From the NCBI RefSeq assembly GCF_900104575.1, contig NZ_LT629731.1, positions 570,189-634,188 of the forward strand: a stretch of DNA of 64,000 bases, read 5' to 3'. The notes below the pieces were generated by a model. It was not told where the DNA came from. It searched no databases and worked only from the letters and a program-made list of their open reading frames with translations. Of this stretch, positions 53,404-62,858 are shown piece after piece. The position numbers and the translations under genes are program-made. Numbering within the stretch: the first letter of the stretch is position 1; each line of letters starts with the position of its first letter. Source of the stretch: Bacillus tuaregi. GTDB lineage: Bacteria > Bacillota > Bacilli > Bacillales > Cytobacillaceae.

Positions 53404-54699
53404 TTAGTTGATTGTTTTTTCAACCGTTAAAAGCTCTGCCTCTGAAAGCGCAGGCAAGACCGTTCCTCTGACCTCGCCAAAGCCAAGTCGGTAGCCGTCA
53501 CCTTGGCAATATCCGCGAATAATTAACTCATCGCCGTCCTCCATCCAAGTCCGCTTGTCTCCATTTTTGAGTTCAAGAGGATCGGCACCTCTCCAGGTAA
53601 GCTCTAGCATGCTTCCTCTTTCACTACGCTCAGGACCGCTGATTGTACCGGATGCCTGCATGTCACCCGGACGAAGATTGCAGCCGGTAATGGTATGATG
53701 GGCCACCTGTTGGGCGATGGACCAATACATATAGTGAAAATTAGTCTTTGTAATGGGCGTTTCCTCGGAATCGTTTTCGGGTTTCAAATAGACTTCTAGG
53801 TTAATATTGAAAGCACCCTTTTTCTTTTGCTTTAAATAAGGAAGAGGCTCTGGATCTTGAGTAGGGCCTGCCTGACGAAATGGCTCTAATGCTTCAAATG
53901 GAACGACCCATGGTGAAATAGAGGTCGCAAAGTTTTTCGCTAGGAATGGTCCAAGCGGCTGATATTCCCATGACTGAATATCACGGGCACTCCAATCATT
54001 TACAAGCACCATTCCAAAGACCTGGTCCTCTGCTTGATCAATCGGGATCGGTTGTCCAAGCTTGTTCCCAGGACCGATAAACCAGCCCATTTCTAATTCA
54101 AAATCAAGCTGTGCTGTTGGTCCAAAGACAGGAGCTTCTGCATGGGCTGGCTTCGTCTGACCTAACGGACGGCGAACATTGGTCCCGCTTAGAACGATGG
54201 AGCTCGCACGACCATGATAGCCAATCGGAACATGCTTCCAGTTCGGCATTAAGGCAATATCTTTGCCGCGAAACATTGTTCCCACATTTGTTGCGTGTTC
54301 CTTCGATGCATAGAAATCGGTATAATCACCAATTTGAACCGGTAACAGCATTTGAACTTCACTTTGAGGATAAAACGCTTTCAATCGAAGCTCCCTGTTA
54401 TCCCTTAAATCGGCAGTATCTTGATCGAGCAGGTATTGAAGCTTTTCACGGACTGCTTTCCAAACAGAACGGCCAAGCTCCATAAAGGGATTGAGTGACG
54501 AGGCGCTGAAGATGTTTTTTCCTTCGGCACCGGTCCCTTTAAATAGACCTGCTTCATCGATGATGGATAGGTCAAGTACGTAATTCCCAATAGCAGTGCC
54601 CACACGCGGGGACTGATTGGCAGATTGAAAGATTCCGTATGGTAAATTCTGAATAGGAAAATCACAGTCTTGTACAGTCTCAATAAATGAATATCTCAT
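53404..54699 (-). CDS. fahA: Fumarylacetoacetase
   Basis: A protein of 431 residues of the full-length FAH type: N-terminal SH3-like domain, then the catalytic domain with DFYASKEHATNVGTMFRG (metal and substrate residues), VPIGYHGRASSIVLSGTNVR, QLDFELEMGWFIGPG, VLVNDWSARDIQSWEYQPLG and GDMQASGTISGPERSERG. It hydrolyses fumarylacetoacetate to fumarate and acetoacetate. The start ATG overlaps the stop of the upstream gene (ATGA), so the two are translationally coupled. Confidence 0.94.
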   Translation of the reverse strand: MRYSFIETVQDCDFPIQNLPYGIFQSANQSPRVGTAIGNYVLDLSIIDEAGLFKGTGAEGKNIFSASSLNPFMELGRSVWKAVREKLQYLLDQDTADLRDNRELRLKAFYPQSEVQMLLPVQIGDYTDFYASKEHATNVGTMFRGKDIALMPNWKHVPIGYHGRASSIVLSGTNVRRPLGQTKPAHAEAPVFGPTAQLDFELEMGWFIGPGNKLGQPIPIDQAEDQVFGMVLVNDWSARDIQSWEYQPLGPFLAKNFATSISPWVVPFEALEPFRQAGPTQDPEPLPYLKQKKKGAFNINLEVYLKPENDSEETPITKTNFHYMYWSIAQQVAHHTITGCNLRPGDMQASGTISGPERSERGSMLELTWRGADPLELKNGDKRTWMEDGDELIIRGYCQGDGYRLGFGEVRGTVLPALSEAELLTVEKTIN

Positions 54700-55637
54700 T
54701 CTACTTCCTCCTCATGATAAATCGATAGTTCGCCAAGCTCTTCCCGTGGTTCATCAAAGCTACAGCTACCATAGGAATGGGCGAAAAAGCTTCGTGCTTG
54801 AATGATTTCTTTTGAATGAATCGTTAAATGCTGCCAGCTAAGACCCTTCGGTGTAAAAGAAAAATGGGACGAATCTTCATCAAGCAGGATGGCTTCAATC
54901 GTTTCTACATCCAATGCATGGCGGTATGCAAGAAGAGAAGCCGTAAACACATTGACAAATCCATGCATCTTCGTTTCCACTTCCTGGCGAAATTGACGGA
55001 TGGGATGGTGAAGACCGGCAGTAAATTTGATAAATAATCCTCGCTTCTGAGATTCATGGATGACGAAGGCGGCCGTCTGTGCGGAAGGAAATAATGCTGC
55101 CCGAATGCCTCCCATTCGCAGCTTGACACCGATTGGTTTTGTCGATTCCTTGTTCACGAAACGGATCCCATCTAATAGGGGGAGAATTTCGTCCTTTCCT
55201 CCAGCTACCTCACAATAGATTGGATAGCCATCGAGCCTAGTGGCTAGTTTTTTCAAGAAGGAAGGGCTGCTGTCCGGTGAGAGAGAGACTTCGATGGCCT
55301 CAACGGAACCGGAATTTTGATACTTATGTAAAAAATGCTCAATCAGCACAAGCTCATTCTCCAGCTCTTCCTTTCTTGATAAAATAACCGATAGCCTGAG
55401 CGGGTATGGTTCATTAAATAGACTACGATATTCATCTAGCTCTTTCAGACGGCTAACAGGAATCACAAATGGACCCATCATCCAGCTGTCAGAGCTTGAA
55501 ATATAGGATTGATAGTTTTGGATTGCTTGTGAAAGAGACAAAGCCGCAGGAGGGAATAATCCTGCATAATCAATCAGTTCCTCCATAAAGTGGCTGATGG
55601 CATCTCCTCTCCACTTCGTTTTTACCTTCATTAGCAT
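54696..55637 (-). CDS. Unrecognised protein in the homogentisate operon
   Basis: A protein of 313 residues from ATG 55637 (ATG 55631 also possible), 11 bases after GGAG. I do not recognise a named family. No signal peptide or membrane segment. The pattern of strands and helices (IEAIEVSLSPDSSPSF-like, PIYCEVAGG, IGVKLRMGGIRAALFPSAQT, LFIKFTAGLHHPIRQF) suggests a TIM-barrel enzyme, with conserved-looking Lys, Arg and His residues in the KLRMGG and KFTAGLHHP motifs. It is translationally coupled to fahA and follows hpd. No glutathione-type maleylacetoacetate isomerase is present in this operon, so this protein is a candidate for that step, purely by context. Confidence 0.7.
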   Translation of the reverse strand: MLMKVKTKWRGDAISHFMEELIDYAGLFPPAALSLSQAIQNYQSYISSSDSWMMGPFVIPVSRLKELDEYRSLFNEPYPLRLSVILSRKEELENELVLIEHFLHKYQNSGSVEAIEVSLSPDSSPSFLKKLATRLDGYPIYCEVAGGKDEILPLLDGIRFVNKESTKPIGVKLRMGGIRAALFPSAQTAAFVIHESQKRGLFIKFTAGLHHPIRQFRQEVETKMHGFVNVFTASLLAYRHALDVETIEAILLDEDSSHFSFTPKGLSWQHLTIHSKEIIQARSFFAHSYGSCSFDEPREELGELSIYHEEEVE

Positions 55638-55661
55638 GAAAATCAACGCTCCTTTTTCAGG

Positions 55662-55686
55662 AGAGAGTGTCTAAAAGACACTCTCT
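55662..55686. promoter_or_regulatory. Perfect 11-bp hairpin upstream of the unknown gene
   Basis: AGAGAGTGTCT-AAA-AGACACTCTCT. On the minus strand, the direction of the operon, no T run follows, so it is not a standard terminator there; it may stabilise or process the mRNA between hpd and the next gene. The T-rich side is on the plus strand. Confidence 0.5.
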
Positions 55687-55836
55687 TATTCTATCTTAGG
55701 CAGAAGTAATCAATCTTGTTGAAAAAAGGCTATTAGGTTTAAAGGCTGTTTTTTACACAGGAAGGATGGGGGTTCCTGAGGCGATGCCCACATGACCATT
55801 GCGCGGCTACCGCATTGATAGACTCTGTCTGCCTCA

Positions 55837-56958
55837 TTAAATATTTCCACGGCGTTCCTGTTCCCGTTCAATCGATTCAAATAATGCTTTAAAGTTACCA
55901 TCACCGAATCCAAGTGCCCCTTTACGCTGAATGATTTCAATAAAAAGGGTAGGACGGTCAACCAGTGGCTTTGTGAAAATTTGTAGCAAGTATCCTTCAT
56001 CATCACGGTCGACGAGAATATTTAAATCTTGGATTTTCTTAATATCCTCGTCGATATGTCCGACACGGTTGGCCAGCTCTTCATAATAGGTATCAGGTGT
56101 TGTTAAGAATTCCACACCGTTTTCCTTTAGCTTAGCAACGGTGCTAATGATGTCATTGGTTAATAAGGCGATATGCTGAACGCCAGCTCCTTTATAGTAC
56201 TCAAGGTATTCTTGGATTTGTGATTTGCGTTTTCCTTCCGCTGGTTCGTTGATAGGGAATTTTATCCGTCCTGTGCCATTCATCATCACCTTCGACATAA
56301 GCGCTGAATATTCTGTTGAAATATCTTCATCATCAAAATGCTTTAATACGCTGAATCCAAAGACGTTTTCATAGTAGGTGGTCCATTCTTCCATTTCTTC
56401 TACGTTTCCTACGATATGATCGACACCGACTAAACCACTTGAAGCCGCATCATAAGTATCATCGATTGGGGCAAATCCTGGCATAAATAATCCTTTGTAA
56501 TCAATTGGTTCAATGATGGTATGAATCGTGTCCCCATAGGTTCCAATCACGGCTTTTTTCACCTTTCCATCCTCATCCTCTTCTATCCATGGCTCCTTGA
56601 TGGCAATCCCGCCGCGTTCAATCGCATCATAGTAGGTTTTATCCAATTCCTTTACGAGAAGGGCAATATCCTTAACCCCTTCGCCATGTTTTTTAATAAA
56701 TTCAGCGATATCATTATCATCTGATAGAGATCCGGTTAAAACCAATCGGATGGCCCCTTGCTCTAGCATGTATGACACCTTGTCACGGGAACCTGTTTCA
56801 AGCCCTTTGTAGGCCTTTAGTTTAAAACCAAATGCTTTAGCATAATAATAGGCGGCTTGTTTCGCATTCCCTGTATAAATTTCTACATAATGAACATTCT
56901 TCACAGGGAAGATTTCTTGTTTTTTGGTTTTTGCTGCTGACATGACTTTTTCACTCAT
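55837..56958 (-). CDS. hpd: 4-hydroxyphenylpyruvate dioxygenase
   Basis: A protein of 373 residues from ATG 56958, 8 bases after AAGGAG. It has two VOC domains. The C-terminal domain carries the iron ligands in GVDHIVGNVEEMEEW (His), GVQHIALLTNDI (His) and RPTLFIEIIQRKG (Glu), and GYLLQIFTKPL. The enzyme converts 4-hydroxyphenylpyruvate to homogentisate. It is the first gene of the minus-strand cluster that continues with the unknown gene, fahA, hmgA and scoAB, giving the route from 4-hydroxyphenylpyruvate to acetoacetyl-CoA. Confidence 0.94.
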   Translation of the reverse strand: MSEKVMSAAKTKKQEIFPVKNVHYVEIYTGNAKQAAYYYAKAFGFKLKAYKGLETGSRDKVSYMLEQGAIRLVLTGSLSDDNDIAEFIKKHGEGVKDIALLVKELDKTYYDAIERGGIAIKEPWIEEDEDGKVKKAVIGTYGDTIHTIIEPIDYKGLFMPGFAPIDDTYDAASSGLVGVDHIVGNVEEMEEWTTYYENVFGFSVLKHFDDEDISTEYSALMSKVMMNGTGRIKFPINEPAEGKRKSQIQEYLEYYKGAGVQHIALLTNDIISTVAKLKENGVEFLTTPDTYYEELANRVGHIDEDIKKIQDLNILVDRDDEGYLLQIFTKPLVDRPTLFIEIIQRKGALGFGDGNFKALFESIEREQERRGNI

Positions 56959-57155
56959 TCGAAACACTCCTTGTTTTTGAATTTATAAAATTTTCAGTTT
57001 GTTTTCTCTTGATGTAAAAAATCATAATGGATTCCTTTTGTTCCGGCAAACACAGGTTTTACCGCGTTTATTGTTTATCACTTTTATTCTTTATCGCATT
57101 GAAGTAATACCGCTTTTAGGTGGCTTCTTGATAGCCTTTGGAGGAATTCGATAAC

Positions 57156-57404
57156 ATGTTGCCAAAAAGAAAGGTGATGGTAGCAGTGGGATTAGAGGTT
57201 AAATTTTGTCCGTGTAATTTTGAAGATGATATGGAAATGGTAAAAAAGGCGTTAATGAATCGGAAGGATATCAGGGTATGGGAGGAACGCTGCCTCCTGT
57301 ATTGCGGGCAATGCTTAGTAGAGCCATTCGCAGTCGTAAATGGGGTCAACATAACAGCAAATAGTCCGGAAGAGCTGCTGGAAGAATTAGAAAAAAGGAT
57401 ATAG
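57156..57404 (+). CDS. DUF1450 (YuzB-like) protein
   Basis: A protein of 82 residues from ATG 57156, 11 bases after GGAGG (a TTG at 57138 overlaps that site). It resembles the YuzB/DUF1450 family: VKFCPCNFEDDMEMVKKALM, CLLYCGQCLVEPFAVVNGVN, ITANSPEELLEELEKRI. The CGQC pair and upstream FCPC suggest a thioredoxin-like fold or iron-sulfur/zinc binding. It has no partner nearby. Function unknown. Confidence 0.75.
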   Translation: MLPKRKVMVAVGLEVKFCPCNFEDDMEMVKKALMNRKDIRVWEERCLLYCGQCLVEPFAVVNGVNITANSPEELLEELEKRI

Positions 57405-57546
57405 GGGATGAGCTTCTATTCGGTATTTAATTGGCGCTAATAAGACTGTTTTGTGTAAGAAATGGAGGGTAAGGGAGCCTAAATGGATTTAGTGTTTGGA
57501 TGGAACGCTCCAGCATAACAGGAGAAATTTAGTGAATGTAGAAGGA

Positions 57547-57562
57547 GGGACAAAACTGTCCC
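57547..57562. repeat. GGGACA/TGTCCC palindrome
   Basis: GGGACA-AAAC-TGTCCC. One of several related palindromes in 57.5-62.9 kb. Confidence 0.5.
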
Positions 57563-57567
57563 TTTAT

Positions 57568-57621
57568 AAAAAGAAAGTAATTTGCTAGCTACCGGACAGT
57601 GCCGTTAGGAGCAAATTACTT
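57568..57621 (-). terminator. Terminator after chemoreceptor 1
   Basis: AAGTAATTTGCT (57575-57586) and AGCAAATTACTT (57610-57621) form a 12-bp stem; on the minus strand TTTCTTTTTATA follows. Confidence 0.75.
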
Positions 57622-57654
57622 GTAACGCTCTATATTTAATTCATCCTTATCCCT

Positions 57655-59631
57655 CTATATCTTAAATTGCTTGACCAATCCATTTAATTCCTCAGATAGC
57701 TTAGAGAGGTCATTTGAGCTTCGTGCGACATCTTCCATTGAGCTAGAGGTTTGTTGAATGGACGCTGAGGTTTCTTGAATCCCTGCAACAGATTGTTCTG
57801 CCGCCGCCGCAATTTCTTGAATCGAGCCATTGATTTCCTGGCTGTTGGCGGAAATGTCTGATAGGTTACCAGATATGGTGTTGATGCTGTTGACCATTTC
57901 TGTGACCGATTGGCTAATCCATGTAAACGTTTCGCCAGTGGTTTCAATCTGAGCGGTGCCTTTTTCCACTTCTTCATATCCGTCGTGTAAGGTTTCTGTT
58001 ACACCATTAAATCCATTTTGAATATTTTGGACGATTGTTGTAATATCCGTTACGGAGGTAGCCGTTTGTTCAGCTAGCTTTCTAACTTCTTCAGCGACAA
58101 CCGAAAAGCCCTTCCCATGCTCTCCAGCTCTTGCTGCTTCAATCGCGGCATTCAAGGCCAATAGGTTGGTTTGGTCGGCGACTTCCTTTATGACCACAAC
58201 CAATTGGGATATTTGCTGTGATTGTTGATCAAGCTCTTGTACCTTTTGAACCGACTCTCTAACGATTTGATCTATTTTGGTCATTTGCTTGGTAGATGCG
58301 TCCATTAAAGTGCTTCCTTCATTTGTCAATTTTAGGACATGATGAGATGATTCCTGAATCTGTTCTCCCTGCTCATTAGCTTCCTGGACCTTTGAGGCAA
58401 AGTTGGCTACGATGGAGGACATCTCACTAGAGGTATTGGCCTGTGCTTCTGAACCAGATGCTATCTCTTGCATAATCAATGCGACTTGTGCAGAACCAGC
58501 CTGCACTTCATTTGCTGATTGGGTTAATTCTTCACTTTCGTATGAAAGAACTTCAGAGGCATTAGCGATATTTACCATCAGTTCCTTCAGCTTATCCTGC
58601 ATGTCATTAAAGGCTTGCCCTACTTGTCCAATCTCATCATTGGTCCGTACATGAATTCTCTCAGTCAAATCGCCATTACTGATGGTGATGGTTTTTTCTT
58701 TTAACTCATTAAGCGGCCTAATGATTGATTTTGTAATAAAGGTTACAGCAATAGCACCAATCATGATCGCAATCCCAATGATTAATAGCGTATTTTTCAG
58801 AATATACGATGCTTCTTCGTTGACCTCATCTTTTTCTATAGAAATAGCTATTTTCCAGCCCGTTAATGGATTGGTTCCAAACGTCAATACGGACTCTTTA
58901 TCTTTTAAAATATAATCAAGCTGTCCCTTTTCTTGCTTAAAGACTGTATCTAAGAAACTTTCCTTTCCTTCACTGCCACCTTGTATTGTCGGGTGAGCAA
59001 TATATTTTCTCGTACCATCTAAAAGGGAGGCAAAACCTGTTTCACCGATATTGACTTGATTCATTAATTGCTGTAATTGATTTAAATTGATATCAACCGC
59101 AACGACACCCGAATGATCCTGTGTGATTTGAGAAATGGTGACAACCATTTGACCTGTAGTCGCAGAAACATAAGGTTCTGAAATCACCAATTCCCCTTTT
59201 CTATCCATGGCTGCTTTATACCAATCTCTTTCTCTTGGGTCATAATCAGCATCCATAGCCGTATCAGGCTCTTGAATAAATAATCCTGTCGTAGTTCCAA
59301 CGTATAGAAGCTCTGCCTCTGGATGCAATTCAATATACCGGCTAAATTCCTTTCGCAATTCAGGAGTATTGGCTTCTTCATAAAATGGAGCTGCTACAAT
59401 TCCGGAAAAGGTCTCGATATCATGCAGCTTAGGATTAATCGTGTTTTCAATGGACGTATTAATTAGCTCAATATTTTCCGTTATACCAGCGGTTACTTCC
59501 TTCACAACGGCCTTTTCAGCGGTTTGATAAGATAGTAGCCCAATCGTAACAGTGGGAATTAATAGTAATAAAGAAAAAGATATAATTAATTTTGTTCTAA
59601 TGTGTAAAAATGATCTCAATAACCGTTTCAT
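57655..59631 (-). CDS. Methyl-accepting chemotaxis protein with dCache domain
   Basis: A chemoreceptor of 658 residues from ATG 59631, 9 bases after AGGAGGG. Order: first membrane helix (about 13-33), extracellular dCache_1 domain (about 40-275), second membrane helix (about 280-300), HAMP, then a long cytoplasmic signalling hairpin with the conserved tip [40 protein letters not shown]. The ligand module shows [11 protein letters not shown] and EPYVSATTG, close to the amino-acid-binding dCache motif except that the expected Asp after the Tyr is Ser. It belongs to the McpA/B/C type of bacilli. A Spo0E-family gene lies 23 bp upstream. Confidence 0.92.
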   Translation of the reverse strand: MKRLLRSFLHIRTKLIISFSLLLLIPTVTIGLLSYQTAEKAVVKEVTAGITENIELINTSIENTINPKLHDIETFSGIVAAPFYEEANTPELRKEFSRYIELHPEAELLYVGTTTGLFIQEPDTAMDADYDPRERDWYKAAMDRKGELVISEPYVSATTGQMVVTISQITQDHSGVVAVDINLNQLQQLMNQVNIGETGFASLLDGTRKYIAHPTIQGGSEGKESFLDTVFKQEKGQLDYILKDKESVLTFGTNPLTGWKIAISIEKDEVNEEASYILKNTLLIIGIAIMIGAIAVTFITKSIIRPLNELKEKTITISNGDLTERIHVRTNDEIGQVGQAFNDMQDKLKELMVNIANASEVLSYESEELTQSANEVQAGSAQVALIMQEIASGSEAQANTSSEMSSIVANFASKVQEANEQGEQIQESSHHVLKLTNEGSTLMDASTKQMTKIDQIVRESVQKVQELDQQSQQISQLVVVIKEVADQTNLLALNAAIEAARAGEHGKGFSVVAEEVRKLAEQTATSVTDITTIVQNIQNGFNGVTETLHDGYEEVEKGTAQIETTGETFTWISQSVTEMVNSINTISGNLSDISANSQEINGSIQEIAAAAEQSVAGIQETSASIQQTSSSMEDVARSSNDLSKLSEELNGLVKQFKI

Positions 59632-59654
59632 TAAACGTTCCCTCCTAGTTCTTT

Positions 59655-59849
59655 TCATTGTCTAACCAACGGAAAAAGTAATGAATCATTCATTTTCCGT
59701 TCCTGATAAATAGTGATATAATGATCTAATTTTTGACTGCAATTAAGTGTTTCATGACTATTTAATCCTGTCTCGTTCACAATTTGGGCTAATTTTAATC
59801 GTAACTCATTAATCTTAAACTCTAGTTGTTTCATCTCTAAAAGCTGCAT
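59655..59849 (-). CDS. Spo0E-family aspartyl-phosphate phosphatase
   Basis: A protein of 64 residues from ATG 59849, preceded by AAGGAGG; a longer ORF from 59897 would place this site inside the gene. The helical hairpin [20 protein letters not shown], then [16 protein letters not shown], matches the Spo0E family, whose SQELD motif is here SQKLD. Such proteins dephosphorylate Spo0A-P and delay sporulation. The Glu to Lys change beside the conserved Asp could affect activity. It is co-oriented with, and 23 bp from, the chemoreceptor gene. Confidence 0.82.
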   Translation of the reverse strand: MQLLEMKQLEFKINELRLKLAQIVNETGLNSHETLNCSQKLDHYITIYQERKMNDSLLFPLVRQ

Positions 59850-59948
59850 ATAAGCCTCCTTATCAATCTTAAAATTCAAATTTGATTCATTTAACAAATA
59901 AACATTAATTGTAATCTATTTGACCTATAAAATATGTGATAAAAGTCA

Positions 59949-60082
59949 CTGGGACACAGGGCAGGTCCCCTGTCCCAAGCTTATATATTTTTGAAAAAGC
60001 CCTATCCTCTATTGGATAGGGCTTTGGATTGGGTTATCCTAATTATTTGCATCTGGGACAATGTCCCTCTGTCCCACTTTAA
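59949..60082. repeat. Composite GGGAC palindrome-terminator block, copy 1
   Basis: In order: a GGGACA/TGTCCC palindrome (59950-59978), a terminator hairpin AAAGCCCTATCC/GGATAGGGCTTT (59998-60027), GGGTTATCCTAATT and a second palindrome GGGACAATGTCCC. The same order recurs at 62038-62170. In this copy the right part (60039-60082) is also the coding end of chemoreceptor 2, whose last residues [12 protein letters not shown] are encoded by the palindrome. Confidence 0.75.
59998..60027 (-). terminator. Terminator after chemoreceptor 2
   Basis: AAAGCCCTATCC-TCTATT-GGATAGGGCTTT, a perfect 12-bp stem; on the minus strand it is followed by TTCAAAAA, so the T tract is poor. Confidence 0.6.
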
Positions 60083-61772
60083 ATTGAGCCACCAACCCCT
60101 GTAAATCTAAAGCCATTTGTGAGAGTGCGGTGGCAGCAGCAGTGATTTCTTCCATGGAGGCCAGTTGTTCTTCCGTTTTTGCCGCCACACTATGTGAATG
60201 GTCAGAGGTTTCTTTGGCAATGGTGGTTATTCCGTTAAAGGTAGACGAAACGTCTTTAACGGTTGCAGCGATATCTTCAGCTGTTAAGGCCATATTCCCA
60301 ATTTGCAAGCTCATTTTTTCCATTGAATCCATAATTTCAGTGAAGCTGACATGAGCTTTTTCAACAATCACCAAGCCTTCTTGAGCTTCTCCCTTCACCC
60401 GATTCATTGAAACATTTGAATGAGAGACATCGTTTTGAATGCTTTGAATTAACTCAATGATTTGGATGGAGGATTGTTGGGTTTGTTCAGCTAATTTTCG
60501 AACCTCGCCAGCCACCACAGCAAATCCTTTTCCGTGTTCACCTGCGCGAGCCGCTTCAATCGCTGCATTCAATGCTAATAAATTGGTTTGGTCTGCAATA
60601 TCCGTAATGACCTTTGTAATCTTGCCTATTTGTATCGACCGGTCCTCTAATTGTTTGATGAGCTTTTCACTTTCGGACACAGAGGCGTGAATGGATTCCA
60701 TCTGATGAACCGTTTCTTCCACGTAGCTGCCGCCATTTCTTGCCAAATTGGTTGTAACGGCTCCAGTCTCTACAATTAAGAAAGAATTTTGAGCGATTTG
60801 ACTGATTCCCTCCGTCACTCCTTCTATTGATAGGGCGCTTTCTTGAACACTTGCGGTTTGAGTCCCAGCACCCTCTGCCATTTGTTGAATAGCGGCTGTT
60901 ATTTGCTCTGTAACCTGACTTGTTTGCTCGGAGCTTGCTGATAATTCTTCAGAAAAAGCTGCGACTTGTTCGGAGGTTTCCATGACTGTTTTGATCATGG
61001 TAGCTAGATTTTCTTTCATCCGATTGTAGCTCTCGGTTAACTCACCTAATTCATCACCTGATTCATCAACGAGTTCATTGGTAAAATCGCCCTGTCCTGC
61101 TTCTTCAAGAGCACTCGAGATGTTGGTTAATCTCTTCCGAAGAATACGGGTGAATAAATAAATAGCTGTAATGGAAAGCAGGATTACGATGATTAAAACG
61201 ACAGCAAATGATTGGTTAAATGAAGAAAGGGTATCTTTTATGATGCTTTGCGATGATCCAACATAAAAAATCCCAATCGTTTCACCCGTTTTATCTTTAA
61301 TTGGCATGTACGCTGTTTGATAGGTATGGCCAACCACATTTGCCTCACCATAATAATTTTTGCCTTCTTTTAAAACTTGGTCTGCAACTTCAGGTGAAAC
61401 CTTCGTGCCGATGACACGTTTTCCATCCTTCATGACATTTGTTGCGACTCGAGTATCTTTCAGAAAAATGGTGACCGTATCCCCTGTATCTTTTCCTATT
61501 TCATCTAGATTCTTATCGTTTTCATTCATTAATATAGAGCCTTTAAATAATTGTCCGTTTTGAATATTCCAATCACCTGGATATTTCGTATCTAAGTAAC
61601 GATAAGCTAAATTCAAATCACTTTTTGCTTTATACACAGCAAAATTCTTAATCCCAGAAGTAACCTCTTGAATCACGACAACGCTAATGACAACTGAAAA
61701 AAATAAAACAATAGATAATACGATAAAATTGATCTTAGTTCCTAATTTTAGTTTGAACCTTTTATTGAGCAT
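60039..61772 (-). CDS. Methyl-accepting chemotaxis protein with single Cache domain
   Basis: A chemoreceptor of about 577 residues. Three adjacent ATG codons (61778, 61775, 61772) follow AGGGGA; the last gives the best spacing. Order: membrane helix (about 10-32), extracellular sCache (Cache_3-Cache_2 type, about 35-180, with [31 protein letters not shown] and [20 protein letters not shown]), membrane helix (about 188-208), HAMP and the signalling domain with [40 protein letters not shown]. The sensor type often binds small carboxylates. The C-terminus is built from a palindromic repeat. Confidence 0.92.
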   Translation of the reverse strand: MLNKRFKLKLGTKINFIVLSIVLFFSVVISVVVIQEVTSGIKNFAVYKAKSDLNLAYRYLDTKYPGDWNIQNGQLFKGSILMNENDKNLDEIGKDTGDTVTIFLKDTRVATNVMKDGKRVIGTKVSPEVADQVLKEGKNYYGEANVVGHTYQTAYMPIKDKTGETIGIFYVGSSQSIIKDTLSSFNQSFAVVLIIVILLSITAIYLFTRILRKRLTNISSALEEAGQGDFTNELVDESGDELGELTESYNRMKENLATMIKTVMETSEQVAAFSEELSASSEQTSQVTEQITAAIQQMAEGAGTQTASVQESALSIEGVTEGISQIAQNSFLIVETGAVTTNLARNGGSYVEETVHQMESIHASVSESEKLIKQLEDRSIQIGKITKVITDIADQTNLLALNAAIEAARAGEHGKGFAVVAGEVRKLAEQTQQSSIQIIELIQSIQNDVSHSNVSMNRVKGEAQEGLVIVEKAHVSFTEIMDSMEKMSLQIGNMALTAEDIAATVKDVSSTFNGITTIAKETSDHSHSVAAKTEEQLASMEEITAAATALSQMALDLQGLVAQFKVGQRDIVPDANN

Positions 61773-62037
61773 CATCATTTCCCCTGCCAATTAGTAATGT
61801 AAGTCTATGTTGTGAGAGATTAAAAGGATAGTAAATAAACTGGAAGCCTGTATAAAGGAAATCATAAATAAAACATTTTTCTAAAAAAATAATTCACCTA
61901 TTAAAACATTATCCTAATTCTCCCTATAGCAGAAAAAACTGCTATCCCCAACACGAATTTAACTGGAATAATATTATCAATATATAATATTCTTCCGGAA
62001 AAGAATAGTCTTTTTGAAACATATGGAAGGGAGGTTT

Positions 62038-62170
62038 GGGACGGAGGGACAGGTTTGTCCCAAATTTCTATATGCACGACAAAGCCCTATCCTTGGGTTG
62101 GATAGGGCTTTGCATTGTGTTATCCTAATTGTTTATTTCAGGGACAATGGACTGTCCCCTCGTCCCAATT
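62038..62170. repeat. Composite GGGAC palindrome-terminator block, copy 2
   Basis: GGGACGGAGGGACAGGTTTG, TCCC, then AAAGCCCTATCC/GGATAGGGCTTT (62085-62110), GTGTTATCCTAATTGTTTAT and GGGACAATGGACTGTCCC. It repeats the block at 59949-60082 in the same orientation, so the two copies bracket chemoreceptor 2. The remaining part of the 61773-62217 gap is AT-rich, with one small hairpin at about 61924-61945. Confidence 0.75.
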
Positions 62171-62217
62171 AGTTATACAATGAAGAGGATATAAATTTTT
62201 ACAACTAGGAGAGACAG

Positions 62218-62505
62218 ATGGACGCGAAAGAACAATCATTGCTGAATTATTATTATCGTAAATTGGTGGAGCAGACATTTGATGAGAAGGATGTCTATTC
62301 TTTCTTGACCTTAATCCGGAATCGCTGCCAAGAGATTCGTAGTATTCATGAGCTTACAGATTTTGTTGTGCAGCGTGAACAGTATACAGGTTTTATCAAG
62401 GACTATTTATTTGAAATGCGAAAAAGGTTTGAAAGCCTTGGAAAAACGAAACAGCGCTTCGAATTGAAGATGTATTTTCCTTCAAGGAAATCAAAAGCGG
62501 AGTGA
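62218..62505 (+). CDS. Hypothetical protein
   Basis: A protein of 95 residues, starting MDAKEQSLLNYYYRKLVEQT behind AGGAGAG. It is predicted mostly helical and charged, with no membrane segment, signal or cysteine. I do not recognise it. Its stop overlaps the start of the next small gene (GTG 62502), so the two form a coupled pair. Confidence 0.6.
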   Translation: MDAKEQSLLNYYYRKLVEQTFDEKDVYSFLTLIRNRCQEIRSIHELTDFVVQREQYTGFIKDYLFEMRKRFESLGKTKQRFELKMYFPSRKSKAE

Positions 62506-62858
62506 ACAAGGCATTGGAGGAAGTTCAGTTAAGTGGTTTAACCAACGAGCAGCTGAATGATTTGGTCACATGCCTTATTTCGGTGCTCCAGCAGATTTCT
62601 ATCAAGGAAAATGATAAAGAAATTGGGAAGCTCTTTTTTGCCCTCTCGCAAAAACAAATCATCTTGATGGCGGAGATAGAGGTCAGCCAAAATATGTTTA
62701 AAAAGACGAATGCGGTCTTTCCTATCCTGACCGCCAATAATTATTATCTCGAGATGAAAAAACAGGATCGGTTTGATACACCGTATTTGTTTGCTGATGA
62801 AGTGATTGAAATAAAGAACCGTGATGGAAAGCTGGAAATTGTGATACTGGGGACATGA
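62502..62858 (+). CDS. Hypothetical protein, coupled to preceding gene
   Basis: A protein of 118 residues with a GTG start overlapping the previous stop by 4 bp. The N-terminal half is helical (LTNEQLNDLVTCLISVLQQI), the C-terminal half has short strands ending DGKLEIVILGT. Not recognised. The stop is followed at once by GGGACATGAGGGACGGG, part of the dispersed GGGAC repeats. Confidence 0.55.
   Translation: MNKALEEVQLSGLTNEQLNDLVTCLISVLQQISIKENDKEIGKLFFALSQKQIILMAEIEVSQNMFKKTNAVFPILTANNYYLEMKKQDRFDTPYLFADEVIEIKNRDGKLEIVILGT

Noticed and set aside
55710-56006. 98-residue ORF overlapping the end of hpd
   Set aside because: It is in another frame of the well-supported hpd gene and has no independent support.
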